This document shows, in pieces, positions 1 through 6,167 of a stretch of 6,389 bases of DNA (within the stretch, counting starts at the first letter, position 1; each line of letters opens with the position of its first letter). Made by a program: the position numbers and the translations under genes. The notes beneath the pieces were generated by a model. It did not search any database and had not been told where the DNA came from. It saw nothing but the letters and a program-made list of their open reading frames with translations. The stretch lies in assembly GCA_030833145.1 (NCBI GenBank), contig JAURHT010000109.1, positions 1 to 6,389 on the forward strand. The letters are read 5' to 3'. The DNA is from Aquirufa sp. (lineage in GTDB: Bacteria > Bacteroidota > Bacteroidia > Cytophagales > Spirosomataceae).

Positions 1-19
1 GCTAAAACCTTGCAAAAAG

Positions 20-129
20 TATGGAGCCGATAGGACGGGTGTTCACCTCTTCCCATCTCGAACAGAGAAGTTAAGCCCCGCACCGCTGATGATACTGGGA
101 TCAAACCCGGGAAAGTAAGTAAGCTCCAA
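20..129 (+). rRNA. rrf: 5S ribosomal RNA
   Basis: Structural RNA of the large ribosomal subunit. The core at about 42-77 (CACCTCTTCCCAT, then CGAACAGAGAAGTTAAGCCC) is the highly conserved helix III/loop B-C region of bacterial 5S, and GATGATACTGGGA at about 89-101 matches the loop E/helix IV region. The ends are set by helix I: TGGAGC at 22-27 pairs perfectly with GCTCCA at 123-128. The exact termini could shift by a few bases. Length of about 110 nt fits the family. The 19 bases before it would be the 23S-5S spacer, so an rRNA operon probably lies just to the left. It is followed 11 bp later by a terminator, so the operon ends here. Confidence 0.95.
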
Positions 130-140
130 GTTATTATAGA

Positions 141-172
141 AAGACCTGCACCGAAAGTGTGGGTCTTTTTTT
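141..172 (+). terminator. Intrinsic terminator of the rRNA operon
   Basis: AAGACCTGCAC (141-151) pairs with GTGTGGGTCTT (157-167) over 11 positions, including two G-U pairs, around a CGAAA loop, and runs into an uninterrupted T tract (166-172). It lies directly behind the 5S rRNA, which is where an rRNA operon terminator belongs. Confidence 0.93.
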
Positions 173-181
173 ATGCCCTAT

Positions 182-369
182 AGTCACCAGTCGGCAGTAG
201 GCAGGAAATAGATTATAGAGTAGAGAGCAAAGAGTAGAGATAGGGTATAAAATCTCGCCTCCGGACTATTGACTGGCGCCTTCGGACTCCCTTCCTTCGG
301 ACTCCTAATTACTGCCTTCACCATTCACCATCTATCCTCTCTACTCTATAATCTATAATCTTATTTCCT
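182..369. repeat. Nested inverted/direct repeat element in the 5S-merC gap
   Basis: This non-coding stretch is full of repeats. TAGATTATAGAGTAGAGAG (209-227) has a perfect 19-bp inverted copy at 337-355. The outer bases AGGAAAT (203-209) recur inverted at 363-369, once a short extra stretch in the right arm is skipped; that stretch belongs to a tandem CTATAAT duplication (346-360). AGAGTAGAGA occurs twice on the left (217-226, 231-240) and once inverted on the right (338-347). Smaller pairs nest inside or beside these: CCAGTC 187-192 with GACTGG 271-276, and GGCAGT 193-198 with ACTGCC 311-316. The centre holds repeats of CCTTCGGACTCC. No plausible reading frame was found. It resembles a palindromic intergenic repeat or MITE-like unit, but contains no transposase. 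Copy number elsewhere cannot be judged from one window. Confidence 0.7.
258..305. repeat. Direct repeats of CCTTCGGACTCC
   Basis: Two perfect 12-bp copies, 279-290 and 294-305, lie 15 bp apart. A degenerate third copy, CCTCCGGACT, lies at 258-267. They sit in the centre of the larger inverted-repeat element. They are too short, too few and too irregularly spaced for a CRISPR array. Confidence 0.75.
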
Positions 370-370
370 T

Positions 371-400
371 TTGCGAATTGCTCGCTCTTGAGTATCTTTG
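371..400 (+). promoter_or_regulatory. Bacteroidota-type promoter of the merC-like gene
   Basis: TATCTTTG (393-400) is an exact match to the Bacteroidota -7 consensus TAnnTTTG. TTG at 371-373 lies 19 bp upstream, within the usual spacing for the -33 element. Transcription would start near 405-408, giving a leader of roughly 35 nt before the ATG at 443. Confidence 0.7.
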
Positions 401-415
401 CAACACCATTGCAAA
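397..415. promoter_or_regulatory. Candidate repressor operator, 7-5-7 inverted repeat
   Basis: TTTGCAA (397-403) and TTGCAAA (409-415) form a perfect 7-bp inverted repeat around a 5-bp spacer. The left arm overlaps the last four bases of the -7 box and the right arm covers the expected transcription start, so a bound protein would block initiation. A 19-bp interrupted dyad at such a position is typical of Fur-superfamily regulators such as Zur. The link to a metal regulator is inferred from the MerC-domain product, not shown by the sequence. Confidence 0.55.
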
Positions 416-442
416 ATAAGTTAAGAATTAATATTTAGTTAA

Positions 443-838
443 ATGTCTAATAGTAAGTATAAGCATTTATTGCCAGCTGAAAAAGTGGGAGTTTTTCTCT
501 CCCTTCTTTGTGCTATACATTGCCTTGCTTTGCCACTTATTCTATTTGCAGCACCTTATTTAGCTAGTTCTATTGCTTTTAGTCCTATGGCTGAATGGGT
601 TTTGGTTATTGGTAGTTTTGGAATGGCATTGCTTCTATTATGGCAAGATTTTCGTAAACATAGAAAACCGATGCCTTTGTATTTTTTGGGATTAGCGGTA
701 TTGATTAAACTAGTGGATACGCTGGTTGGAATGAAGTCGATTGAATGGATTTTTGGTCTTTCATTAGGTGTCTTTATTACCTTAGCCTATTGGTTTAATT
801 ACAAGCATAAAACGGCTTGTACCTGCAAAATCAAGTAG
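443..838 (+). CDS. MerC-domain small membrane protein
   Basis: A 131-residue inner-membrane protein with four predicted helices (about 15-41, 50-67, 78-96, 100-118). The first helix carries the MerC-family hallmark CAIHC followed by a proline (C23, H26, C27, P31), and the tail carries a second thiol pair, C126 and C128, in a lysine-rich end. MerC of mercury-resistance transposons imports Hg(II) through paired cysteines. Stand-alone Bacteroidota homologues have no proven substrate and may handle another metal. No merA, merT, merP or merR lies nearby, so calling it a mercury-resistance gene would be overreach. The ATG at 443 has no Shine-Dalgarno sequence, only an A/T-rich leader, which is normal for the phylum. 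It has its own promoter with an operator-like dyad, is 64 bp from gatB, and has no clear terminator behind it. Confidence 0.82.
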   Translation: MSNSKYKHLLPAEKVGVFLSLLCAIHCLALPLILFAAPYLASSIAFSPMAEWVLVIGSFGMALLLLWQDFRKHRKPMPLYFLGLAVLIKLVDTLVGMKSIEWIFGLSLGVFITLAYWFNYKHKTACTCKIK

Positions 839-854
839 TTGATATCTTTAAACG

Positions 855-885
855 CGGGATTTTTGTATCTTTATATCCTATCCCG
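855..885 (+). promoter_or_regulatory. Possible gatB promoter within a small dyad
   Basis: TATCTTTA (866-873) differs from the -7 consensus TAnnTTTG only at the last base. The nearest TTG (839-841) is 24 bp upstream, slightly too far for a good -33 element. CGGGAT (855-860) and ATCCCG (880-885) flank the box as a 6-bp inverted repeat. No T tract follows, so it is not a terminator for the upstream gene. A weak candidate: gatB may also be read through from merC. Confidence 0.3.
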
Positions 886-902
886 GTTATAAATACTATT
901 CA

Positions 903-2348
903 GTGAGCATTTCCTATCAACCCGTTATTGGCCTTGAAATTCATGCACAGTTGCAGACGAATTCGAAGATTTTCGCGAGCGACCCTGTTCTTTTTGGTCA
1001 AGAAGCAAACACCTTAATTTCCCCTATTTCGTTAGGTCATCCAGGGACACTACCTTATTTGAACAAAAAGGTGGTTGAGTTTGCGATAAAGATGGGTTTA
1101 GCGATTGGTTCTAAAATTGCCCCCCATCAGTATTTTGATCGTAAGAATTATTTTTATCCGGACCTTCCTAAGGGGTATCAAATTACACAGGACAAAACGC
1201 CTATTTGCGTAGGAGGTTCGGTTTTGGTTCATCTGAAGGAAGGGGATAAGAGAATGGAGTTTCACCACATTCACCTAGAAGAGGATGCGGGCAAATCGGT
1301 TCATGAGGGTGATAACCCCTTTAGTTTTTTGGACTATAATAGAGCTGGAACGCCCTTAATAGAGATGGTGACGGAACCAACTATCCATTCCTCCGAAGAA
1401 GCTTTTGCCTTAGTCTCTGAGGTACGTAAATTAGTGCGCTACCTAGGGATTTGTGATGGAAATATGGAGGAAGGCTCTTTGCGAGCGGATGTTAACGTTT
1501 CGATTCGCCCAGTAGGGACGACTACCTTAGGTACGAAAGTGGAGATTAAGAATATGAATTCCCTTCGCAATATTCAACGGGCCATTGAGCATGAAATTAT
1601 TCGCCAAACGAAGGTTTTAAATGTAGGTGGTACGTTAATTCAAGAAACGAGAACCTTTGATGCTCATACGGGAACGACACATTCTATGCGGGTGAAAGAG
1701 ACGATGAATGATTACCGGTATTTCCCTGAGCCTGATTTGGCACCTTTGGAGATATCAGAAACCTGGTTGCAAGAAATAAAAGCGGCTATGCCTTTATTGC
1801 CTTGGGAACAAGAGCAAAAGTTAGTGAAGGAATTTGGCTTACCTGCTTATGATGCACACTTCTTAGCGGATACGCGTGAAATGGCAATCTATTTTGAAGA
1901 GGCTGCGTCCTATTCTAAAGCGTATAAATCGATTTCGAACTGGCTAATGGGGCCTGTGAAGTCCCATTTGAACGAAAAAAATCAAACGATTACAGATTTT
2001 GAGTTAAGCCCGAAGACTTTGGCTGAATTGGTGGATTTGGTTGAGGCAGGTACGTTGACTCATAATTTGGCGGCGCATCAATTATTTCCTTTGGCTATCG
2101 AGAACCCTAGTAAATCGCCTTTACAGATCGTTGAGGAGCAGGGTTGGTTGAATGCACAATCGGGTGATGAATTGAATACTTGGGTGCAGGAAGCAATCGC
2201 GGCCTACCCAGATAAAGTGAAGGAATACCAAAAAGGAAAGAAAGGATTGATCGCCTTATTCATCGGAGAAGTGATGAAGAAATCGAAGGGAACAGCTGAC
2301 CCTAAGCGTGTGAATCAATTAATGTCAGAAGAATTAGCGAAAGCATAA
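903..2348 (+). CDS. gatB: Asp-tRNA(Asn)/Glu-tRNA(Gln) amidotransferase subunit B
   Basis: The tRNA-binding and kinase-like subunit of GatCAB in the cytoplasm. It activates mischarged Glu-tRNA(Gln) or Asp-tRNA(Asn) with ATP for transamidation by ammonia from GatA. At 481 residues it is full length. Visible landmarks are GLEIHAQL (10-17), FDRKNYFYPDLPKGYQ (78-93), the family signature DYNRAGTPLIEMVTEP (144-159), DGNMEEGSLRADVNVS (185-200), KVEIKNMNS (212-220) and DYRYFPEPDL (270-279). The C-terminal YqeY-like helical domain ends in GKKGLIALFIGEVMKKSKG (445-463). The start is GTG at 903. No ATG occurs in frame between it and the stop at 849-851, and the N-terminus then aligns with the family. 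The CxC and CPxC cysteine pairs found near residues 25-45 in some GatBs are absent (KIFASDP, ISPISLGHPG). gatA and gatC are not in the window. The stop codon abuts the next ATG. Confidence 0.97.
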   Translation: MSISYQPVIGLEIHAQLQTNSKIFASDPVLFGQEANTLISPISLGHPGTLPYLNKKVVEFAIKMGLAIGSKIAPHQYFDRKNYFYPDLPKGYQITQDKTPICVGGSVLVHLKEGDKRMEFHHIHLEEDAGKSVHEGDNPFSFLDYNRAGTPLIEMVTEPTIHSSEEAFALVSEVRKLVRYLGICDGNMEEGSLRADVNVSIRPVGTTTLGTKVEIKNMNSLRNIQRAIEHEIIRQTKVLNVGGTLIQETRTFDAHTGTTHSMRVKETMNDYRYFPEPDLAPLEISETWLQEIKAAMPLLPWEQEQKLVKEFGLPAYDAHFLADTREMAIYFEEAASYSKAYKSISNWLMGPVKSHLNEKNQTITDFELSPKTLAELVDLVEAGTLTHNLAAHQLFPLAIENPSKSPLQIVEEQGWLNAQSGDELNTWVQEAIAAYPDKVKEYQKGKKGLIALFIGEVMKKSKGTADPKRVNQLMSEELAKA

Positions 2349-3455
2349 ATGAGATTAATCGGGATCATATTGTTGTTTGCGACCGCCATTCAGGCTCAAA
2401 ACTATGAGTTACGCGTCGAAGCGAAGACAGTCGTTCCGGGTAAAAAAATCTATTTAGAATACATTAATGAGTTGGGCAAGATGGTTAAGATTGACTCAGC
2501 AAGTCCATCTGCTCAACGTAAAGTGATTTTTAAAGGGAAAGTAAAAGACCAAGGGGCTTTCTATTTGGTGAATTTTTTTGATACGCCTAAGCCACAAAAA
2601 GTATTGGTCATTTTAGAGGGAGGGGAAACCATTGATATCGTCGCTGATGGAATCAACGATGAGGAGGGTAAGAGTTCCTTTACGATGAAAGGGGATTACC
2701 CTAATGTAAAATTTATGCTTGAATTGATGGCTATTTCGAAGGAAATGGAGGTCAAAGTCCGCAAGTGGAACCAACAGATTCAGTTGGATCAAAAGCAAGA
2801 GAAACGTATTCAAGCGGAGTTTACTCAAGCTCAAACAGCTAGTATGAATAGGATCAAAGCGCTGATTCCGCAGATGGGGAGTCATTTAGTCGCGCTTTGG
2901 GCGACGAATTTTTTGCCTGCGGAGAAAGAGATGGCTTCGCTGATGGAAATTGCGGATAGGTTAGGTAAGGCTAGACCGAATCATCCACAGGTGCAGCAAT
3001 TTGTTGCTAACTTACAGCGATTACAGGGAGTGAATGAAGGGGCAATGGCTCCGGAGATTAATTTAGCGACGCCTGAAGGGCCTAATTTGGCTTTGAGCTC
3101 ACTACGTGGAAAATATGTGTTGATTGATTTCTGGGCTAGTTGGTGTGGACCATGTCGCCGGGAGAATCCGAATGTATTGAAAACGTATGCTGCCTATAAA
3201 GATCGAGGGTTTGAGATTTTTGGTGTGAGTTTAGATCAAAATCGGGAGGCTTGGTTGAAGGCAATCGAAACGGACAAATTAGTCTGGAAACACGTATCTG
3301 ATTTACAATATTGGAACTCTGCAGGTGCGCAAGCGTACCAGGTAAACTCCATTCCGCAGACTTTCTTAGTCGATCCAGCAGGTCGAATTATAGCTAAAGG
3401 ATTGAGAGGGGCGGCTTTGGACCAGTATTTGGCCAAACTATTTGAAACAAAGTAA
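2349..3455 (+). CDS. Exported thioredoxin-like protein, DUF4369 plus TlpA/ResA-type domain
   Basis: A 368-residue thiol-disulfide oxidoreductase of the TlpA/ResA kind that is common in Bacteroidota. Residues 1-16 form a short signal peptide (MR, then a hydrophobic stretch ending ATAIQA before Q17); there is no lipobox cysteine, so it is probably soluble in the periplasm. Residues about 18-115 are beta-rich and look like DUF4369. A charged helical linker spans about 120-225. The C-terminal redoxin domain (about 231-365) opens with GAMAPEINL, has FWASWCGPC with the active-site pair C266/C269, and the cis-proline P336 in SIPQTFLVD. Such proteins reduce or shuffle disulfides, for example in cytochrome c maturation; the specific partner is unknown. 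The ATG directly follows the gatB stop with no gap, so translation is likely coupled. proC follows 1 bp after its stop. Confidence 0.93.
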   Translation: MRLIGIILLFATAIQAQNYELRVEAKTVVPGKKIYLEYINELGKMVKIDSASPSAQRKVIFKGKVKDQGAFYLVNFFDTPKPQKVLVILEGGETIDIVADGINDEEGKSSFTMKGDYPNVKFMLELMAISKEMEVKVRKWNQQIQLDQKQEKRIQAEFTQAQTASMNRIKALIPQMGSHLVALWATNFLPAEKEMASLMEIADRLGKARPNHPQVQQFVANLQRLQGVNEGAMAPEINLATPEGPNLALSSLRGKYVLIDFWASWCGPCRRENPNVLKTYAAYKDRGFEIFGVSLDQNREAWLKAIETDKLVWKHVSDLQYWNSAGAQAYQVNSIPQTFLVDPAGRIIAKGLRGAALDQYLAKLFETK

Positions 3456-3456
3456 T

Positions 3457-4257
3457 ATGAAAATAGCGATCATTGGTTGTGGAAATATGGGTATGGCATT
3501 CGCCAATTCCTTCATTCAATATAATTTGGTTTCAAAGGAGGAGCTGATTCTGATTGAAAAGAATAAAGAGCGCGGCGATATTCTGCAAGAGCAAAAAGCG
3601 GGGATCGTAGTCGATACTATTTCGGAGAAAGTGGCCGTGGCTGATTTGATTATTCTTTCCGTAAAGCCTCAAGATTATCCATCTGTATCCGCAGAATTAG
3701 CTCGATTTATTCAGCCTAGCCAGATTATTTTGTCTATTATGGCCGGTATTCCCATTGCGAATATCCAAGCTAGTTTATCACATGATTTAGTGGTTCGGGC
3801 TATGCCGAATACGCCTGCACTTTTAGGCATGGGGATGACGGCTTTTGCGGCTGCTTCCGCTGTAGGGATGTCGGATATTCGGAAGGTGGAAAACCTAATC
3901 AATTCAACGGGTCGCGCGGTATTCTTAGAGGAAGAAGGCTTATTGGATGCAGTGACTGGTTTGAGCGGTAGTGGTCCAGCGTATTTCTTCTATTTGATTA
4001 AAGCAATGATTGATGCCGGTGTTCAGATGGGCTTTGAACCAGCGATGGCGTCTCTTTTAGTTAAGCAGACGATGCTAGGTTCCTATCATTTAATGCAGAC
4101 CAGCGATAAGACGTTGGATGAATTAATTCAGGCGGTTGCCTCGAAAGGGGGAACGACTGAAGCTGCGTTGAAGACTTTCCAAGAACATTTAGTCGCTGAA
4201 GGATTGCAAAAAGGAATTATTGCGGCGAAGGATCGTGCCAAAGAATTAGCCAATTAA
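3457..4257 (+). CDS. proC: Pyrroline-5-carboxylate reductase
   Basis: Reduces 1-pyrroline-5-carboxylate to L-proline with NAD(P)H, the last step of proline synthesis, in the cytoplasm. With the ATG at 3457 the protein has 266 residues, the usual size. The N-terminal Rossmann motif is IIGCGNMG (5-12), followed by SVKPQD (68-73) and RAMPNTPALLGMG (114-126). The C-terminal dimerisation and substrate domain has TGLSGSGPAYFF (167-178) and the P5CR signature VASKGGTTEAAL (227-238). An in-frame TTG at 3442 would add five residues and overlap the upstream gene, but it places extra residues before the Rossmann strand and is less likely. The start lies 1 bp after the thioredoxin-like gene's stop. The 3' end overlaps the convergent mutL by 12 bp, so no terminator fits between them. 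Confidence 0.97.
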   Translation: MKIAIIGCGNMGMAFANSFIQYNLVSKEELILIEKNKERGDILQEQKAGIVVDTISEKVAVADLIILSVKPQDYPSVSAELARFIQPSQIILSIMAGIPIANIQASLSHDLVVRAMPNTPALLGMGMTAFAAASAVGMSDIRKVENLINSTGRAVFLEEEGLLDAVTGLSGSGPAYFFYLIKAMIDAGVQMGFEPAMASLLVKQTMLGSYHLMQTSDKTLDELIQAVASKGGTTEAALKTFQEHLVAEGLQKGIIAAKDRAKELAN

Positions 4258-6072
4258 TTGACCGATTTCAGCCTCATTTAATTGACGGCTGATAATTTCC
4301 CCATTTGGAGAATAAGAGGGGTTCGAGCTAGCAAACAATTGCTCCACTAAGGCAGACATTTCTTCCGCTAACAGTTTTTTCGACTGATATCGAATTGCCG
4401 CACGGTTTGCCAGAATGCGCGCGATTTTTTCAGAGTGGTTTTGGCCTAAATCTGACGCCTCGTTCTTCACTTGTTCTAAAATGCCTTCCAATAAATTCTG
4501 GCCATCTTCCTCACCTATTCCGGCCGGCACCCCTTGAATCCAGTAATTTTCTTCTGAATCCTTCGTTAGTCCGAAACCTAAATCGGTAATATCACCTAGG
4601 ATTTCCTCCACTAAGACAGCATCTGCCGGATTAATCCGGAGAATCTGCGGGAATAATAATTGTTGAGAAACGCCATTCTTCTTCACCAGATTCTCTGAGA
4701 ACTGATCAAATAAGATCCGCTGGTAGGCCTTCTTTTGGTCAATTAACAACATGCCGCCAGACAGGTTCACCACCAAAAACTTATTCAGAATCTGAATAAC
4801 TTGGAAATTGGTGTGTGTAGAACTGTCCGCAGTCCACGTATTGGCCTTGCTTTGAATCGTTGTTGCCGGCTCACTGAATAAATTCGTTGTCGGCTCAGCT
4901 ACATCACCTCGTTCAAAAGCTTCAATATTGTCATTTAAGCCCTCGTAAAGCTTCTTCCAAGCATCTTGAGCAGGCCGAGGGGAATTCGAGCCTGAAAACG
5001 AAGGAATCGAGCCCATAGGTGCCGGAGCCCCACCAGGATTACGGAAGTTTACGTTCGCATCGAAATCGAGCGAGGGAATTAGATGATTTAAACTAAGTGT
5101 CTTTCGAATGGCTGCTTGTAAAATAGCATAGATCGATCGTTCATCATCAAACTTTATCTCCGTTTTTGTGGGGTGCACATTGATATCAATGTGCGCAGGA
5201 TCTAGCGTTAGAAACAAGACATAGAAAGGGAAGGTGCCTTCGGGAACTAAACGTTCATATGCGCTCATCACTGCGTGGTGCAAATACGAACTCTTGATGA
5301 ATCGATTGTTCACAAAGAAGAATTGCTCACCGCGTGTTTTCTTAGCGTATTCTGGACGGCCCACGTAGCCTTTGATGCTGACGTAGTTGGTGTTTTCCTC
5401 GCAAGCGGCTAATTGTTCTCGGTAGGTTTTGCCAAACAAGTCCACGATTCTCTTTCCCAGTTTTTCAACAGGAAGGGAATAGGTTTCTTGTTCGTTTTGG
5501 ACTAAGGAGAATTTGATCTCTGGGTTGGCTAACGCGATACGTTGGAACTCGTCCAAAATATGGCGCATTTCCACGGGGTTAGATTTTAAGAAATTACGAC
5601 GCGCTGGGATGTTGTAGAACAGGTTTTTGACAAGAATCGACGTGCCTTTAGGGGCGGCCACTTGTTCATTCGCCTTTAATACGGAGGCTTCCATGCGCAA
5701 CAAACTGCCGAGCTCGTCCTCTTCCCGGCGTGTTTTCAATTCCACCTGGGCTACTGAGGCGATTGAGGCCAAAGCCTCTCCTCTGAATCCCATCGTACGA
5801 ATGGCAAACAGATCTTCAGCCTTACTAATCTTGGAAGTGGCATGTCGTTCAAAAGACATAAGCGCATCTTGTGGCGACATTCCCTTGCCATCATCGATGA
5901 CCTGAATACTGACTTTTCCCGCTTCCTTCACGATTAATTGCACGAAGCTCGCGCCTGCGTCAATCGAGTTTTCCATCAATTCCTTTACCACAGAGGCTGG
6001 TCGCTGTACCACCTCACCTGCCGCAATTTGATTTGCGATAGCATCAGGAAGCATTTTGATCAGATTGTGCAT
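4246..6072 (-). CDS. mutL: DNA mismatch repair protein MutL
   Basis: A 608-residue matchmaker ATPase that couples MutS mismatch recognition to strand removal. The N-terminal GHKL ATPase is intact: NQIAAGEVVQRPASVVKELMEN (14-35, catalytic E31 and Mg-binding N35 by comparison with E. coli E29/N33), DDGKGM (60-65), RHATSKI (76-82), GFRGEAL (95-101), and NVHPTKTE (298-305) with the ATP-contacting lysine K303. A Ser/Pro/Thr-rich linker spans about 335-420, and a C-terminal dimerisation domain about 422-608. In that domain the endonuclease motifs are degenerate: DQHAx2Ex4E reads DQKKAYQRILFD (445-456), ACR reads ANR (555-557), and CPHGRP reads SPNGEI (588-593). QQLLFP (470-475) remains. Nicking activity is therefore doubtful. 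The ATG at 6072 has no Shine-Dalgarno sequence. It lies downstream of rplL but behind a terminator and its own -7 box. Confidence 0.97.
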   Translation of the reverse strand: MHNLIKMLPDAIANQIAAGEVVQRPASVVKELMENSIDAGASFVQLIVKEAGKVSIQVIDDGKGMSPQDALMSFERHATSKISKAEDLFAIRTMGFRGEALASIASVAQVELKTRREEDELGSLLRMEASVLKANEQVAAPKGTSILVKNLFYNIPARRNFLKSNPVEMRHILDEFQRIALANPEIKFSLVQNEQETYSLPVEKLGKRIVDLFGKTYREQLAACEENTNYVSIKGYVGRPEYAKKTRGEQFFFVNNRFIKSSYLHHAVMSAYERLVPEGTFPFYVLFLTLDPAHIDINVHPTKTEIKFDDERSIYAILQAAIRKTLSLNHLIPSLDFDANVNFRNPGGAPAPMGSIPSFSGSNSPRPAQDAWKKLYEGLNDNIEAFERGDVAEPTTNLFSEPATTIQSKANTWTADSSTHTNFQVIQILNKFLVVNLSGGMLLIDQKKAYQRILFDQFSENLVKKNGVSQQLLFPQILRINPADAVLVEEILGDITDLGFGLTKDSEENYWIQGVPAGIGEEDGQNLLEGILEQVKNEASDLGQNHSEKIARILANRAAIRYQSKKLLAEEMSALVEQLFASSNPSYSPNGEIISRQLNEAEIGQLIG

Positions 6073-6095
6073 AAATGAATAGGGAAACGAGTGGA

Positions 6096-6103
6096 CAAAG
6101 ATA
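6096..6103 (-). promoter_or_regulatory. Likely -7 promoter element of mutL
   Basis: On the minus strand this reads TATCTTTG, an exact match to the Bacteroidota -7 consensus. The start point would lie near 6089, giving a leader of under 20 nt before the mutL ATG at 6072. No TTG occurs at the usual 17-23 bp upstream distance, where the rplL terminator hairpin lies instead, so the -33 half is missing or non-canonical. Confidence 0.5.
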
Positions 6104-6114
6104 AGGGATTAAAC

Positions 6115-6146
6115 AAAAAAAAGGGAATGTTGCCATTCCCTTTTTT
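6115..6146 (-). terminator. Intrinsic terminator behind rplL
   Basis: GGGAATG (6123-6129) and CATTCCC (6134-6140) pair around a 4-nt loop, and flanking A and T runs extend the stem. Read on the minus strand the hairpin is followed by an 8-T tract (complement of 6115-6122), 22 bp after the rplL stop. It is nearly symmetrical, so it could also stop plus-strand transcription through its six Ts (6141-6146). Confidence 0.9.
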
Positions 6147-6167
6147 CGTAAGATAGGTTGGGTTGAA

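Noticed and set aside
258..305. Possible CRISPR array
   Set aside because: Only two perfect 12-bp copies and one partial copy with 3-bp gaps; no spacers and no cas genes.
182..369. Insertion sequence remnant or riboswitch
   Set aside because: No transposase fragment can be read in any frame, and no known riboswitch core is recognisable; it is also upstream of the promoter of the next gene.
443..838. Mercury-resistance (mer) operon
   Set aside because: Only a MerC-domain protein is present; no merR, merT, merP or merA and no transposon ends flank it.
2613..2885. Minus-strand open frame inside the thioredoxin-like gene
   Set aside because: Antisense to a well-supported gene, with no recognisable domain, promoter or start context.
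3236..3436. Minus-strand open frame opposite the redoxin domain
   Set aside because: Shadow of the conserved plus-strand redoxin domain.
3442..3456. Upstream TTG start for proC giving five more residues
   Set aside because: The ATG at 3457 places MKIAIIGCGNMG at the N-terminus as in other ProC proteins, and the TTG lies inside the preceding gene.
3711..3902. Minus-strand open frame inside proC
   Set aside because: Lies opposite the conserved ProC core and resembles no family.
4395..4589. Plus-strand open frame opposite the mutL C-terminal region
   Set aside because: Antisense shadow with no family resemblance or upstream promoter.
5627..5905. Plus-strand open frame opposite the mutL ATPase domain
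   Set aside because: Antisense to the conserved GHKL motifs; composition is that of a shadow frame.
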